Shown: positions 23,449 to 34,715 of the stretch, one piece after another
Numbering within the stretch: the stretch's first letter is position 1
Layout of the letters: each line of letters opens with the position of its first letter
DNA from: Onchocerca volvulus
Lineage: Eukaryota; Nematoda; Chromadorea; Rhabditida; Onchocercidae
Assembly (NCBI GenBank): GCA_000499405.2
Contig: HG738138.1
Coordinates: 17,281,119-17,345,118 of the forward strand
Length of the DNA: 64,000 bases
Direction: 5' to 3'
The notes under the pieces: generated by a model
The model's input: the letters and a program-made list of their open reading frames with translations, nothing else
Told to the model about the DNA's origin: nothing
The model's database searches: none
Made by a program: the position numbers and the translations under genes

Positions 23449-25377
23449 TGCTTTTAATGGTATCTGTGCGGAAGCTGAAGTAATGTTTCCTTAGCATTAG
23501 AATTTTATATAAATTTTATTATCTTTAAGATCAATAACAAATTTAGCACAGTTGCATATTTAAGAGTCAAACTATAATTGTAAATTACTAAGATAGCTCA
23601 ATGAATAACAGAAAAATTGAAATGACCATTTATGAAACCGAAAGTTCAGAAGCAATGCTTATATAATCAGTTCTTAATAAATATTATTAAAAAATTTAGT
23701 TATTTCAATAAAAGCATTTAGCACCAAAAAGTTGTGCAACTATTTTATACATTTTGAGGAATATATTTCCGGAACTGACTAAAATATAAAACAAGATTCG
23801 ACATTTCAAACTATGTCATTCTTTACTAAGCAATAATTTCGAGGATAGCATTGAAATAATTACTAGGTCAATTATTAAAATTATTCAAGTTGAATATGAG
23901 AATTCTGTTGCATACAAAGGAAATGAAATAAAGCTTAAAATGGGAAAGGAAACAAAAAATGCGAAAATTAATATTTAGAATTATATAGAATCAGAAGTCA
24001 AACTATTTGTTTAGTATGCCAGATTTGTTAACTGCTCACAAATGTAATTAGTAAGTAATGAGTTACGCGTACAAATTCAAGCATGGTGAGATGAAACAGA
24101 GTTGCTCTATTCGTCGGGATAAATTAATAAATAATTCAGAGTTGTAAATATTTTTGCCATAACTTTCTGTTAATATATTTGTAGTCTTCATTATAGTAAT
24201 CTTTGAGTTCATAAAATTTTATTGGGTGCTAAAGATTATTTAGCTAACTGTCTACATTAAGACAAGAATTCTTATAGCTTCGATTATTTTTAATGAGTAA
24301 TTGATAAGATAATAATACGAGAAAATAAACATTATCAATAATTTCATCATTGTCATTATTAATGCTACATTTAAGAGTATTTTGGATGTTAATGTTAATG
24401 AATAATTTGGGACAGAACTGAACAATTCAGCCAATATTATGAATTGTTAGACTAATATCATCTAAATCAGCAGTTATCATAAGGATGAAGTACTATTTCA
24501 GGAAATAAGAATTGCATTTGACTTAACTCGACAGAAAAGTTATCATAAATGATCTTTATCATCGTTCTTAACATTGTTAATATTATCATTAATAATTTAA
24601 GTATTACTGTTATACGGCTAATCTATACTTAATCGATACTAATCAATACTTAATCACATGAGTAAATACATAAAACGAAATATTCAACATATTATCAGAA
24701 AAGAAAAAATAAAATAAAATAAGTGTATTCTGCTGCTATCCAACAATCCCTTATCTGTTTTGATTGATATTTTAGAGAGAATTTTTCAAGGCGTCAGTAA
24801 AGTTAAATTTGAATTTCAATCAAAAGACTTCTACATTTTTCAAATTTTTGGCATGTTGAAAATTTAATAATAGTTTTTTAGGAAAGTGACTTAGGTCTTT
24901 ATAATAAAGTTTACAAAAATTAATATATCTACGATAGCATTATGATTCAGGGCAACAAAACCTGACGTTTACCATCAATATTTGATCCGTGTTTCTTGTT
25001 TTTCTCTTAAAATAGAGAAAGATAAGAAATAGTGATCTTAAAAATAACTGCTTTATTAAGCTTGATGCTTGATCTATCCTTCTATGGTAGCGTATCTTCG
25101 TGATTTCAGGTTCCTGAAAGTCCAGGTTATCCGGATCAGGCAGGAAAAATGACAGATTAATTTATTCTGCTCATGCAATGTATGAGTTATCTGTATGAGT
25201 AATTACTGAGATTTAAGCTCAGTTTTGCTCTCAGATTTCAGTTCAAATTACTTCCCCCTTCACTTTCTGTATTTTCTAAAAATTTCGGAAGCTGTGAATG
25301 ACTCTTTTTGCTTTGGTAGTACATTTTTTATCAAAAATTAAATTTATAAAGAATTTTTATGAGTCGAAATATGTGTG
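23449..25377. other. Left-arm spacer
   Basis: AT-rich sequence between the sushi gene and the tRNA. Frames at 24252-24434 (minus) and elsewhere look spurious. Nothing supported. Confidence 0.4.
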
Positions 25378-25449
25378 AGCAGCGTGGCGCAGTGGAAGCG
25401 TGCTGGGCCCATAACCCAGAGGTCGGTGGATCGAAACCACTCGCTGCTA
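25378..25449 (+). tRNA. Initiator tRNA-Met (CAT), left copy
   Basis: 72 bases. Acceptor arms AGCAGCG/CGCTGCT pair fully. The anticodon CAT at 25410-25412 sits in the GGGCCCATAACCC arm with three G-C pairs, typical of initiators. The T loop is ATCGAAA rather than TTCRA, the mark of eukaryotic initiator tRNA. The T stem GGTGG/CCACT holds with one G-T wobble. There is no intron and CCA is not encoded. Translation start in the cytosol. Confidence 0.95.
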
Positions 25450-25457
25450 TCGCCGGG

Positions 25458-25462
25458 TTTTT
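25458..25462 (+). terminator. RNA polymerase III T-run terminator
   Basis: Five T residues nine bases after the tRNA, as expected for Pol III. A G/T difference between the arms (25455/35825) lies just before it. Confidence 0.7.
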
Positions 25463-26452
25463 GCAAGTCACAACTAATGACTCTTCAAGAATTTGATCTA
25501 CTTTCCTTCGAAGTATTTTCATACACATTTTATACCCCAATTATTTCTTTAATTCATCCAAAAACTACAGAAATATGCAAATCCAGTTCTGGAACCGAAA
25601 CATGCAGTGCGTCGTTTCAGTCAATTACAGAAGGAAATATGTCATATTACATGCTCGTTTTTTCAGAATCGAGAAATCTTTCGTGTAAAAATTTAGAGAT
25701 TGTTACTTTCAGATGTTCAATTCATTAACCTTTATTAAGACCAGTTGCTTGCGCAAGTAAAAAGAACTCATTAATGCATTAATCAAATGGACAGCCACCG
25801 AAAATTGCAATTTTTTCACCTTTCAAGTGTTGTTGGTTTTTGAAGTTTGCAAAAATGAATTTTTACTACTGAAACTCTTTATTAAATCTACACATTACTA
25901 AAAACACTGCGCTTTTTTGTTAAACGAAAAATCTTCACATGCAAAGTCTGCAGACTTCGATAATTTTTTGCGGACATTCTCGAGATGTTAATCATCTGCC
26001 TGCAAATTTGCTAATTATTGAGAAGTTAACTGTTTAATTTAAGACACATCAATATTAAAAATCGTTGCGAAGAAGTCCTGGAAAAGTCATAAATAACATT
26101 TTTCGTCATCCACAAAGTAAATGTTGCAAATTCTAAAACTTCCTTATCAATTAATTAATTATGATAGTTTTCTCTTTTGATATAGAAATGCTACTGAGTT
26201 GCTGATTGTAAAAGAATTAATAAAAAAATTGAAAAAACATTTCCATCTCATATTTAACAGGTATACACAAAGTGAAATAATTGATTCTGTTGACTGAACA
26301 ATCAACAATATACAAGCATTCTTCAATCGAAAACATTTTTGATTTTAATGATGTTCAGTTTCCTCCATTATTAAAATATTTATTAATTCAGCACTACCTC
26401 TTTCCATTTCTTTCCTTTTTTTTTTTTTAATTTCACAGCGTGACATCGATTA
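25463..26452. other. Left-arm spacer
   Basis: No gene. The part from about 25990 is the diverged flank shared with 10634-10995. Confidence 0.4.
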
Positions 26453-26884
26453 TCAGTGTAAAAAAAAAAAAAGAAAAAATATGAAAAGACTGAAATTTGA
26501 CAAGAATATCGAGCGCCTGCTGCTGCTGCTGCTGCTTGTTGTTAGCAATATTTTCATGAAACCAGTAGAATAAGAGTGACGATGTCTAGCAATGCCAATA
26601 GCAAGTTTCGTTCGATATGATTGATTACTTTTTTTTGTTGCTCGTTGCTGAAGGACTTCTGGAATGTATGGCCGCAGATCGACGAATGAAGATGCTTTTT
26701 TCGGTGTCGTCCTCCTGATGCTTATCTAATAAAGCAGACTTTATATAATTTATGCATTTTGTATGGAACTCATGATACCGATAGTATCATCAAAGAGATA
26801 CTCGTCATTTTTGTGAGATCATTGATGCACATGTGTCCTCCGAAGGATTCCTCGCATTCAAATTGACGGTAATTGTGGTGAGTT
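26453..26884 (-). pseudogene. Truncated copy of the 10159-10633 gene (left)
   Basis: Exon remnants 26884-26779 and 26725-26453 correspond to 10268-10373 and 10427-10633. The 5' membrane-segment part is absent, replaced by Helitron sequence. The second exon is open as in the 10-kb copy, but its end is altered: a CAG repeat (polySer) and a T run (poly-Phe) replace the last residues. It is probably non-functional. Confidence 0.5.
26516..26538. repeat. (CTG)n microsatellite
   Basis: Seven CTG units in the left arm, mirrored as CAG in the right arm (34746-34764). Absent from the paralogous block at 10.6 kb. Confidence 0.85.
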
Positions 26885-26954
26885 TATATTAAATTTCAGT
26901 TTTACTTTCTAGCTGAATGATGTCGTGGAAAACAATTTTTTTTTGGGTAGCTGT

Positions 26955-29328
26955 TATCAATATAAATAAAAATGTAAATCGTTGCTATGGATTGCCAAGT
27001 AACCTTGCAACCTCTTCACCGATTGCTTCCAAATTTTGATATAACCTTGCATTCCAATAGACGCTTTTTTTATGTAGACATACTTACTTTTTTCTTACGT
27101 GTCACGCCCGTGACAGGTAAAAGTAAGTGAAAGGGTTGAATTTTTTGGCCACGCCCTGCATAATGACAAAATTTATTGATCACGCCTTCATCAGCGGACT
27201 GAATTTATTGGCCACTCCTAGCAGAAACAAACAATGTAAAAACATTGTTCATTTTTAAACAACATTTCAAGTTCTTCACCGATTAATTTGAAATACAATC
27301 TTGCATTCGAGTGTTTCTATATAGATAAGGCGCGTGTTTAAACTTTCTCGTTTAGCTGTTGCTTTGTGAGGAATGCAGTTGCGTCGCAGAGATGTCGCAG
27401 TCATGATAGTATATAATGAAATATTTCGTTCAAGCAATTTATGGTTTACCTTTCTGACTTCTTATATTAGAACGTGTTTTGGACTGCATTTTCGTTATAA
27501 ATGTTCGTTGTTCATTTTAATACAACTTTTCAAGTTCTTTATTGATTGATTTGAAATTTTGAAACAATGTTGCATTTAAATAGGCGAGTGTTTCCATAAA
27601 GATACACTTACTTTTTCTTAGCTGTTTATAAGGACAAAAATGTTTCCTGCCAAAACACTTCGAATAACAGATAAACAAAGTGAGATCAACTAATCATAAG
27701 GCGTCACGTTGGAGATCAGGAAAGGAGGAGGAGTCCCAAAAGGATTTAAAAGGCTCGGATTTTGGAACAGAATCAATTCAAGTTCGACAACAATTCGAGT
27801 TCAGTAAACAGTTCAGTTCGGAGTTTCTGCAAGACACAGCGACAGTTTTACAACGACACAAATCGACGCAGCAGTAGTAGCAAATTGACAGTCAAGGAAT
27901 TCTATTCTTCTCTACAAGTGACAAAAGAAAGAATAATCCAGTGATTAATTCCTTCGGGTATTCTCAAATAATTTCGAGGACAATTCGGGTGCAATCGATC
28001 TGCTTTAGTTCATCCAAATAATGCCTTGCAATAGATCAAATATAGGTCGCCGTATTCGCAGAACGGAAGCACTGCAACAAATTCATTGCAAACCAAATTG
28101 AGGATGAATAGGCATCAGCGAATGAGCGAACAGTACAAAGATTGACTCAAATGCGAGCAGAGCGACATACAGCTAGTCTTGCGGATGCACATTTGCGAGT
28201 ACGTCGATCGTGTTCTGCAGCTTCAGATCTGCTTTGTTCTGAACAGAATGAACGCGACAGGCTGAGAGTGGCTGAAAGACGTTAAAGAGAAACAAGTGAT
28301 CAATGTCAAACACTATTCCGTGTTCAGCAATCACGAGATTACAATCCCCTTGTATTTCGATACAACCCAGCTGATGATTATAGTTTGATCTCGCATGTTC
28401 TTGTCGACACTATGCCTGAAGTGTGTCCTTAATGCAAGGTTCTGAAAATATGCAGAAACGAAAAGAATATGTTGCGCCGATGGAAAAATTAAACTTCTTC
28501 AACTCGGCGAATCGCCAGAGCCGTTAAAAACTTTGTTTGCCGGATATACTGCCGATTCAAAGTATTTCCTATCTGCCATCAGGAAATAAAACTCCTGCTT
28601 CCAAATGACGTTGTTCGGCACAGAAATTGTGAAACAATTCTTGCCAACTTTCAAAGTGAAAGGACAAATTTACCATAAATCCGCTCCCTGCTTCCGTTGC
28701 CAGATGGTCAACATAAATTCAACAGTCCAACAATTCAGTTGAGCAGTCATCTTTTCTAGCAGTGACAAATGAAAGAATAACTCAGTGATCCATTTATCTG
28801 GATATTCCTTGATAATTGTTTGTTACGAAGAATCACTCTTTCATCAATCAATAAAACTTTTTTCAACAGGATTCGTCTCTGTCACACAAGACACAAAAAA
28901 TCTCCCTCGTATCTATTGCTGATCCAGTCGATTCACAATAACAAGAATCAGTCTTAATCCAACCAGATTACAAACAAATTGCTATCAAATTTTTCCTTCA
29001 ACATTAGAAACGTGCGCTTTCTCTTTTCTTTCTTTTTCACTTAACCGAACTGAGCTACAGCAATGCATGTATATAAAAACATGTGCGTATTCGAATTCAA
29101 CGTTGTGTCAAAATTTCAAAGCAATAAGCAAGGACTTTCCGATATCTAAGATTTTGAATTAATATAGATAAGGCGCGTGTCTAAGAACTTTCGGAGATCT
29201 AAGATTTTGAGCAAACGAACATTTACATTTTTATTCATATAAACTAGCTGGGACCGAACACGCGAAGTGTAGCCGGCCCCTGTAGACTAGTTGGATCAGC
29301 CAGGCAAAGCGTGGCTGAGTCTACTAGT
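26955..29328 (+). mobile_element. Non-autonomous Helitron (left copy)
   Basis: The 3' end has the Helitron signature: a hairpin TCAGCCA (29296-29302) / TGGCTGA (29312-29318), then CTAG at 29324-29327 followed by T. A second hairpin-like terminus with CTAG lies just before it (29245-29290). Subterminal inverted repeats of about 20 bases (26959-26979 and 29220-29242, core ATAAAAATGTAAAT) resemble Helentron/Helitron2-type ends. Inside, a degenerate N-terminal Helitron ORF (28021-28720) is present, but the Rep nuclease and helicase are missing. Repeated GCGCGTGTTT modules fill the 5' third. The exact 5' end is uncertain. Confidence 0.75.
28021..28720 (+). pseudogene. Helitron Rep/helicase N-terminal remnant (left)
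   Basis: Begins like the family's leader (MPCNRSNIGRRIRR), continues in another frame through Arg/Glu/Ala-rich coil (ANERTVQRLTQMRAERH), then RYNPADDYSLISH, a CxxC-like stretch, CCADGKIKLLQL, SPEPLKTLFAGY and TEIVKQFLPTFKV. Several stops and frameshifts break it. About 200 of roughly 1,400-1,700 residues remain. Confidence 0.75.
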
Positions 29329-29692
29329 ATACAGTAATTATTTAGAGATCGATACCTTTGATGGAAATTTTATCGATGTCTAAATGGTTAAGCATGATTG
29401 ATAAGAATACCGCGCGATAGTCTGAATATAGAATTTTCCTCTCGATATTGACAGCTGGGATATTTGTTGAGAGATTGATTGATGAAGGATGTATGTTAGA
29501 CGTGAAATGAAAGAGCGCCACGTTACCCATATCAGTACTAAGTTTCTTCAACCGATAGCAATCCTTTTTGCAGTGGGCGTTTCTTTACCATATTCCCAAC
29601 ATTGCATATAAACTAGGATATAAGATCGGAAGCATTTGCTTGTGAATTGATTCCCGATATTTGCTATTGAAGATAATTCTTTGGAACTGTCG

Positions 29693-30652
29693 CTGAAATC
29701 GCGAGATGTACCAAAGAATAAGTGATTTCTTCTTAAATAAAATGATTTATAACTCTTATTGGATGTATAGATTTATTTCTTTGTTCTTAGATCAAGTGGT
29801 TTTGTAACCTTTGTTCTATGTTGTAGTGTAGACTACGCATTAATGAAGGCACACTTTCATGAGCTAACAACGCTTTCTTATAGATCAAAACTCTATCAGG
29901 ATCTTCCCTCCATAAATAAGAAAAGGATTCTGAGCATACAATCATTTCAAAGGGTGTGTTACCACGAGATCGGTTGGTTGAATATGTCCGGCTTAGTTTA
30001 GTTTCTTTGAGGTATAAAATCGTCACCAAAATAGTTTGTTGATATAACTGATATTGTAACGGTTGTGTCCATTGTTGTATTATCAAATTTTTCGTAATAA
30101 AGGTTTGATTACCCAAGTTTGAGGTTCGTTTTCCAAGTGAGTGAGACAAAAAGATTGAAGGAACTTGTGAGAACTGAAAAGCAGAATTCACCCTTACAAT
30201 TTGTCACGATCAGAAAGAAACGTCGACATGAGGCATAAAGTCATGGATTACAGTCAGATTAAATGAACAATATCCTTACCGCTTATCATGCCTTTTGATT
30301 GTTCGGTAACCAATTTTAAAGTTTCAAACTATGCACTACATACTCGATAATGTTAATGTTTTAAATGATCGAGATGATGGGCTATATCCCAACCTTGACA
30401 TTCATTGTAGTCATTCTTTCGAAAAATTCCCAGTCAATAGAGATAATTATTATTAAAATCTCAAAAATTAAAGATTTAAACAACAAACAAAAAACAATAT
30501 CTGGAATTTTGAAAACTCTAACATTCATATCTAGAATGAGTGGAAAATCAACATTCAGGATAAAGCATATCACAAATTTATAAGAAACATAAATTAGTAA
30601 ACAAGTGAACTTTTCTATACTGCCATCTTATCCTCCATCCACTGCACTTCTT
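29693..30652 (-). repeat. 0.96-kb repeat unit, copy B
   Basis: Reverse complement of copy A. Its last base, 30652, equals 8295 of copy A. It contains the same 128-codon open frame at 30173-29787 (minus). Confidence 0.95.
29787..30173 (-). CDS. Possible 3' exon of an unknown gene, copy B
   Basis: Same frame as 8774-9160, intact, with the alternative silent codon shared with copy C. See copy A for the description. Confidence 0.3.
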   Translation of the reverse strand, partial: FSQVPSIFLSHSLGKRTSNLGNQTFITKNLIIQQWTQPLQYQLYQQTILVTILYLKETKLSRTYSTNRSRGNTPFEMIVCSESFSYLWREDPDRVLIYKKALLAHESVPSLMRSLHYNIEQRLQNHLI

Positions 30653-30653
30653 N
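30624..30653. other. Palindrome spacer with single N
   Basis: Twenty-nine bases (30624-30652) continue copy B and match 8295-8323 of copy A; the N is 30653 and copy C begins at 30654. So the spacer is not novel DNA but the part of copy B for which copy C has no partner. This looks like a contig join. Confidence 0.9.
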
Positions 30654-31584
30654 GCAGTATAGAAAAGTTCACTTGTTTACTAATTTATGTTTCTTATAAA
30701 TTTGTGATATGCTTTATCCTGAATGTTGATTTTCCACTCATTCTAGATATGAATGTTAGAGTTTTCAAAATTCCAGATATTGTTTTTTGTTTGTTGTTTA
30801 AATCTTTAATTTTTGAGATTTTAATAATAATTATCTCTATTGACTGGGAATTTTTCGAAAGAATGACTACAATGAATGTCAAGGTTGGGATATAGCCCAT
30901 CATCTCGATCATTTAAAACATTAACATTATCGAGTATGTAGTGCATAGTTTGAAACTTTAAAATTGGTTACCGAACAATCAAAAGGCATGATAAGCGGTA
31001 AGGATATTGTTCATTTAATCTGACTGTAATCCATGACTTTATGCCTCATGTCGACGTTTCTTTCTGATCGTGACAAATTGTAAGGGTGAATTCTGCTTTT
31101 CAGTTCTCACAAGTTCCTTCAATCTTTTTGTCTCACTCACTTGGAAAACGAACCTCAAACTTGGGTAATCAAACCTTTATTACGAAAAATTTGATAATAC
31201 AACAATGGACACAACCGTTACAATATCAGTTATATCAACAAACTATTTTGGTGACGATTTTATACCTCAAAGAAACTAAACTAAGCCGGACATATTCAAC
31301 CAACCGATCTCGTGGTAACACACCCTTTGAAATGATTGTATGCTCAGAATCCTTTTCTTATTTATGGAGGGAAGATCCTGATAGAGTTTTGATCTATAAG
31401 AAAGCGTTGTTAGCTCATGAAAGTGTGCCTTCATTAATGCGTAGTCTACACTACAACATAGAACAAAGGTTACAAAACCACTTGATCTAAGAACAAAGAA
31501 ATAAATCTATACATCCAATAAGAGTTATAAATCATTTTATTTAAGAAGAAATCACTTATTCTTTGGTACATCTCGCGATTTCAG
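30654..31584 (+). repeat. 0.96-kb repeat unit, copy C
   Basis: Same as copy A from 8324 on, lacking A's first 29 bases because the N intervenes. It ends at the same TTTCAGC point as copies A and B. Confidence 0.95.
31104..31490 (+). CDS. Possible 3' exon of an unknown gene, copy C
   Basis: Third copy of the open frame at 8774-9160. It is identical to copy B in sequence. Confidence 0.3.
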   Translation, partial: FSQVPSIFLSHSLGKRTSNLGNQTFITKNLIIQQWTQPLQYQLYQQTILVTILYLKETKLSRTYSTNRSRGNTPFEMIVCSESFSYLWREDPDRVLIYKKALLAHESVPSLMRSLHYNIEQRLQNHLI

Positions 31585-31948
31585 CGACAGTTCCAAAGAA
31601 TTATCTTCAATAGCAAATATCGGGAATCAATTCACAAGCAAATGCTTCCGATCTTATATCCTAGTTTATATGCAATGTTGGGAATATGGTAAAGAAACGC
31701 CCACTGCAAAAAGGATTGCTATCGGTTGAAGAAACTTAGTACTGATATGGGTAACGTGGCGCTCTTTCATTTCACGTCTAACATACATCCTTCATCAATC
31801 AATCTCTCAACAAATATCCCAGCTGTCAATATCGAGAGGAAAATTCTATATTCAGACTATCGCGCGGTATTCTTATCAATCATGCTTAACCATTTAGACA
31901 TCGATAAAATTTCCATCAAAGGTATCGATCTCTAAATAATTACTGTAT

Positions 31949-34322
31949 ACTAGTAGACTCAGCCACGCTTTGCCTGGCTGATCCAACTAGTCTACAGGGG
32001 CCGGCTACACTTCGCGTGTTCGGTCCCAGCTAGTTTATATGAATAAAAATGTAAATGTTCGTTTGCTCAAAATCTTAGATCTCCGAAAGTTCTTAGACAC
32101 GCGCCTTATCTATATTAATTCAAAATCTTAGATATCGGAAAGTCCTTGCTTATTGCTTTGAAATTTTGACACAACGTTGAATTCGAATACGCACATGTTT
32201 TTATATACATGCATTGCTGTAGCTCAGTTCGGTTAAGTGAAAAAGAAAGAAAAGAGAAAGCGCACGTTTCTAATGTTGAAGGAAAAATTTGATAGCAATT
32301 TGTTTGTAATCTGGTTGGATTAAGACTGATTCTTGTTATTGTGAATCGACTGGATCAGCAATAGATACGAGGGAGATTTTTTGTGTCTTGTGTGACAGAG
32401 ACGAATCCTGTTGAAAAAAGTTTTATTGATTGATGAAAGAGTGATTCTTCGTAACAAACAATTATCAAGGAATATCCAGATAAATGGATCACTGAGTTAT
32501 TCTTTCATTTGTCACTGCTAGAAAAGATGACTGCTCAACTGAATTGTTGGACTGTTGAATTTATGTTGACCATCTGGCAACGGAAGCAGGGAGCGGATTT
32601 ATGGTAAATTTGTCCTTTCACTTTGAAAGTTGGCAAGAATTGTTTCACAATTTCTGTGCCGAACAACGTCATTTGGAAGCAGGAGTTTTATTTCCTGATG
32701 GCAGATAGGAAATACTTTGAATCGGCAGTATATCCGGCAAACAAAGTTTTTAACGGCTCTGGCGATTCGCCGAGTTGAAGAAGTTTAATTTTTCCATCGG
32801 CGCAACATATTCTTTTCGTTTCTGCATATTTTCAGAACCTTGCATTAAGGACACACTTCAGGCATAGTGTCGACAAGAACATGCGAGATCAAACTATAAT
32901 CATCAGCTGGGTTGTATCGAAATACAAGGGGATTGTAATCTCGTGATTGCTGAACACGGAATAGTGTTTGACATTGATCACTTGTTTCTCTTTAACGTCT
33001 TTCAGCCACTCTCAGCCTGTCGCGTTCATTCTGTTCAGAACAAAGCAGATCTGAAGCTGCAGAACACGATCGACGTACTCGCAAATGTGCATCCGCAAGA
33101 CTAGCTGTATGTCGCTCTGCTCGCATTTGAGTCAATCTTTGTACTGTTCGCTCATTCGCTGATGCCTATTCATCCTCAATTTGGTTTGCAATGAATTTGT
33201 TGCAGTGCTTCCGTTCTGCGAATACGGCGACCTATATTTGATCTATTGCAAGGCATTATTTGGATGAACTAAAGCAGATCGATTGCACCCGAATTGTCCT
33301 CGAAATTATTTGAGAATACCCGAAGGAATTAATCACTGGATTATTCTTTCTTTTGTCACTTGTAGAGAAGAATAGAATTCCTTGACTGTCAATTTGCTAC
33401 TACTGCTGCGTCGATTTGTGTCGTTGTAAAACTGTCGCTGTGTCTTGCAGAAACTCCGAACTGAACTGTTTACTGAACTCGAATTGTTGTCGAACTTGAA
33501 TTGATTCTGTTCCAAAATCCGAGCCTTTTAAATCCTTTTGGGACTCCTCCTCCTTTCCTGATCTCCAACGTGACGCCTTATGATTAGTTGATCTCACTTT
33601 GTTTATCTGTTATTCGAAGTGTTTTGGCAGGAAACATTTTTGTCCTTATAAACAGCTAAGAAAAAGTAAGTGTATCTTTATGGAAACACTCGCCTATTTA
33701 AATGCAACATTGTTTCAAAATTTCAAATCAATCAATAAAGAACTTGAAAAGTTGTATTAAAATGAACAACGAACATTTATAACGAAAATGCAGTCCAAAA
33801 CACGTTCTAATATAAGAAGTCAGAAAGGTAAACCATAAATTGCTTGAACGAAATATTTCATTATATACTATCATGACTGCGACATCTCTGCGACGCAACT
33901 GCATTCCTCACAAAGCAACAGCTAAACGAGAAAGTTTAAACACGCGCCTTATCTATATAGAAACACTCGAATGCAAGATTGTATTTCAAATTAATCGGTG
34001 AAGAACTTGAAATGTTGTTTAAAAATGAACAATGTTTTTACATTGTTTGTTTCTGCTAGGAGTGGCCAATAAATTCAGTCCGCTGATGAAGGCGTGATCA
34101 ATAAATTTTGTCATTATGCAGGGCGTGGTCAAAAAATTCAATCTACTCACTTACTTTTACTGTCACGAGCGTGACACGTAAAAAAAAACGTAAATATTTC
34201 TATATAGAAAAAAGCGCAGATTCGAATGCAGAATTATATCAAAATTTGAAAGCAATCGATTGAAAGGTTGCAAAGTTATGTGGAAAAAAACAGCAACGAT
34301 TTACATTTTTATTTATATTGAT
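31949..34322 (-). mobile_element. Non-autonomous Helitron (right copy)
   Basis: Mirror of 26955-29328, with 3' CTAG at 31950-31953 (read on the minus strand). Its 5' about 190 bases (34125-34315) differ markedly from the left copy while the rest is the same. A hairpin TGTCACG-x2-CGTGACA is kept in both despite the divergence (right about 34161-34176). Confidence 0.75.
32557..33256 (-). pseudogene. Helitron Rep/helicase N-terminal remnant (right)
   Basis: Mirror of 28021-28720 with the same stops and frameshifts, so the damage predates the duplication or was homogenised. Confidence 0.75.
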
Positions 34323-34394
34323 AACAGCTACCCAAAAAAAAATTGTTTTCCACGACATCATTCAGCTAGAAAGTAAAACTGAAATTTAATATAA

Positions 34395-34715
34395 ACTCAC
34401 CACAATTACCGTCAATTTGAATGCGAGGAATCCTTCGGAGGACACATGTGCATCAATGATCTCACAAAAATGACGAGTATCTCTTTGATGATACTATCGG
34501 TATCATGAGTTCCATACAAAATGCATAAATTATATAAAGTCTGCTTTATTAGATAAGCATCAGGAGGACGACACCGAAAAAAGCATCTTCATTCGTCGAT
34601 CTGCGGCCATACATTCCAGAAGTCCTTCAGCAACGAGCAACAAAAAAAAGTTTAATCAATCATATCGAACGAAACTTGCTATTGGTATTGCTAGACATCG
34701 TCACTCTTATTCTAC
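34395..34715 (+). pseudogene. Truncated, frameshifted copy of the 10159-10633 gene (right)
   Basis: Matches the left-arm remnant, but two extra T (near 34651-34652, reading AAAAGTTTAATC instead of AAAAGTAATC) shift the basic exon out of frame. This is one of the few differences between the arms and the only disabling one seen. Confidence 0.5.

Larger units (their letters stand above)
12052..30623 (+). repeat. Left arm of 37-kb palindrome
   Basis: Reverse complement of 30654-49228. Left position x pairs with 61280-x over most of the arm and with 61277-x in the inner 3.5 kb. The outer edge is near 12052/49228, where TATGTTAATGAAAG is the last shared sequence. I found about seven isolated differences (12432, 12853, 13567, 25455, about 25924, about 26594, and a 2-base indel near 26628) and one diverged patch at about 26965-27155. 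Everything else I compared is identical. Confidence 0.97.

Noticed and set aside
25375..25728. 117-codon frame covering the tRNA gene
   Set aside because: It reads through the initiator tRNA and its Pol III terminator, so it is a chance frame.
26516..26538. CTG tract considered as a CRISPR-like or coding repeat
   Set aside because: A simple trinucleotide microsatellite without spacers, absent from the paralogous block.
27680..27944. Ser/Gln-rich overlapping frames in the arm Helitron
   Set aside because: Non-coding 5' region of the element; the similar stretch at 55503-55715 is open in a different way and the two do not conserve a protein.
29342..29551. 69-codon frame beside the Helitron 3' end (mirror 31726-31935)
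   Set aside because: TTG start and no domain; possibly a decayed exon but not supportable.
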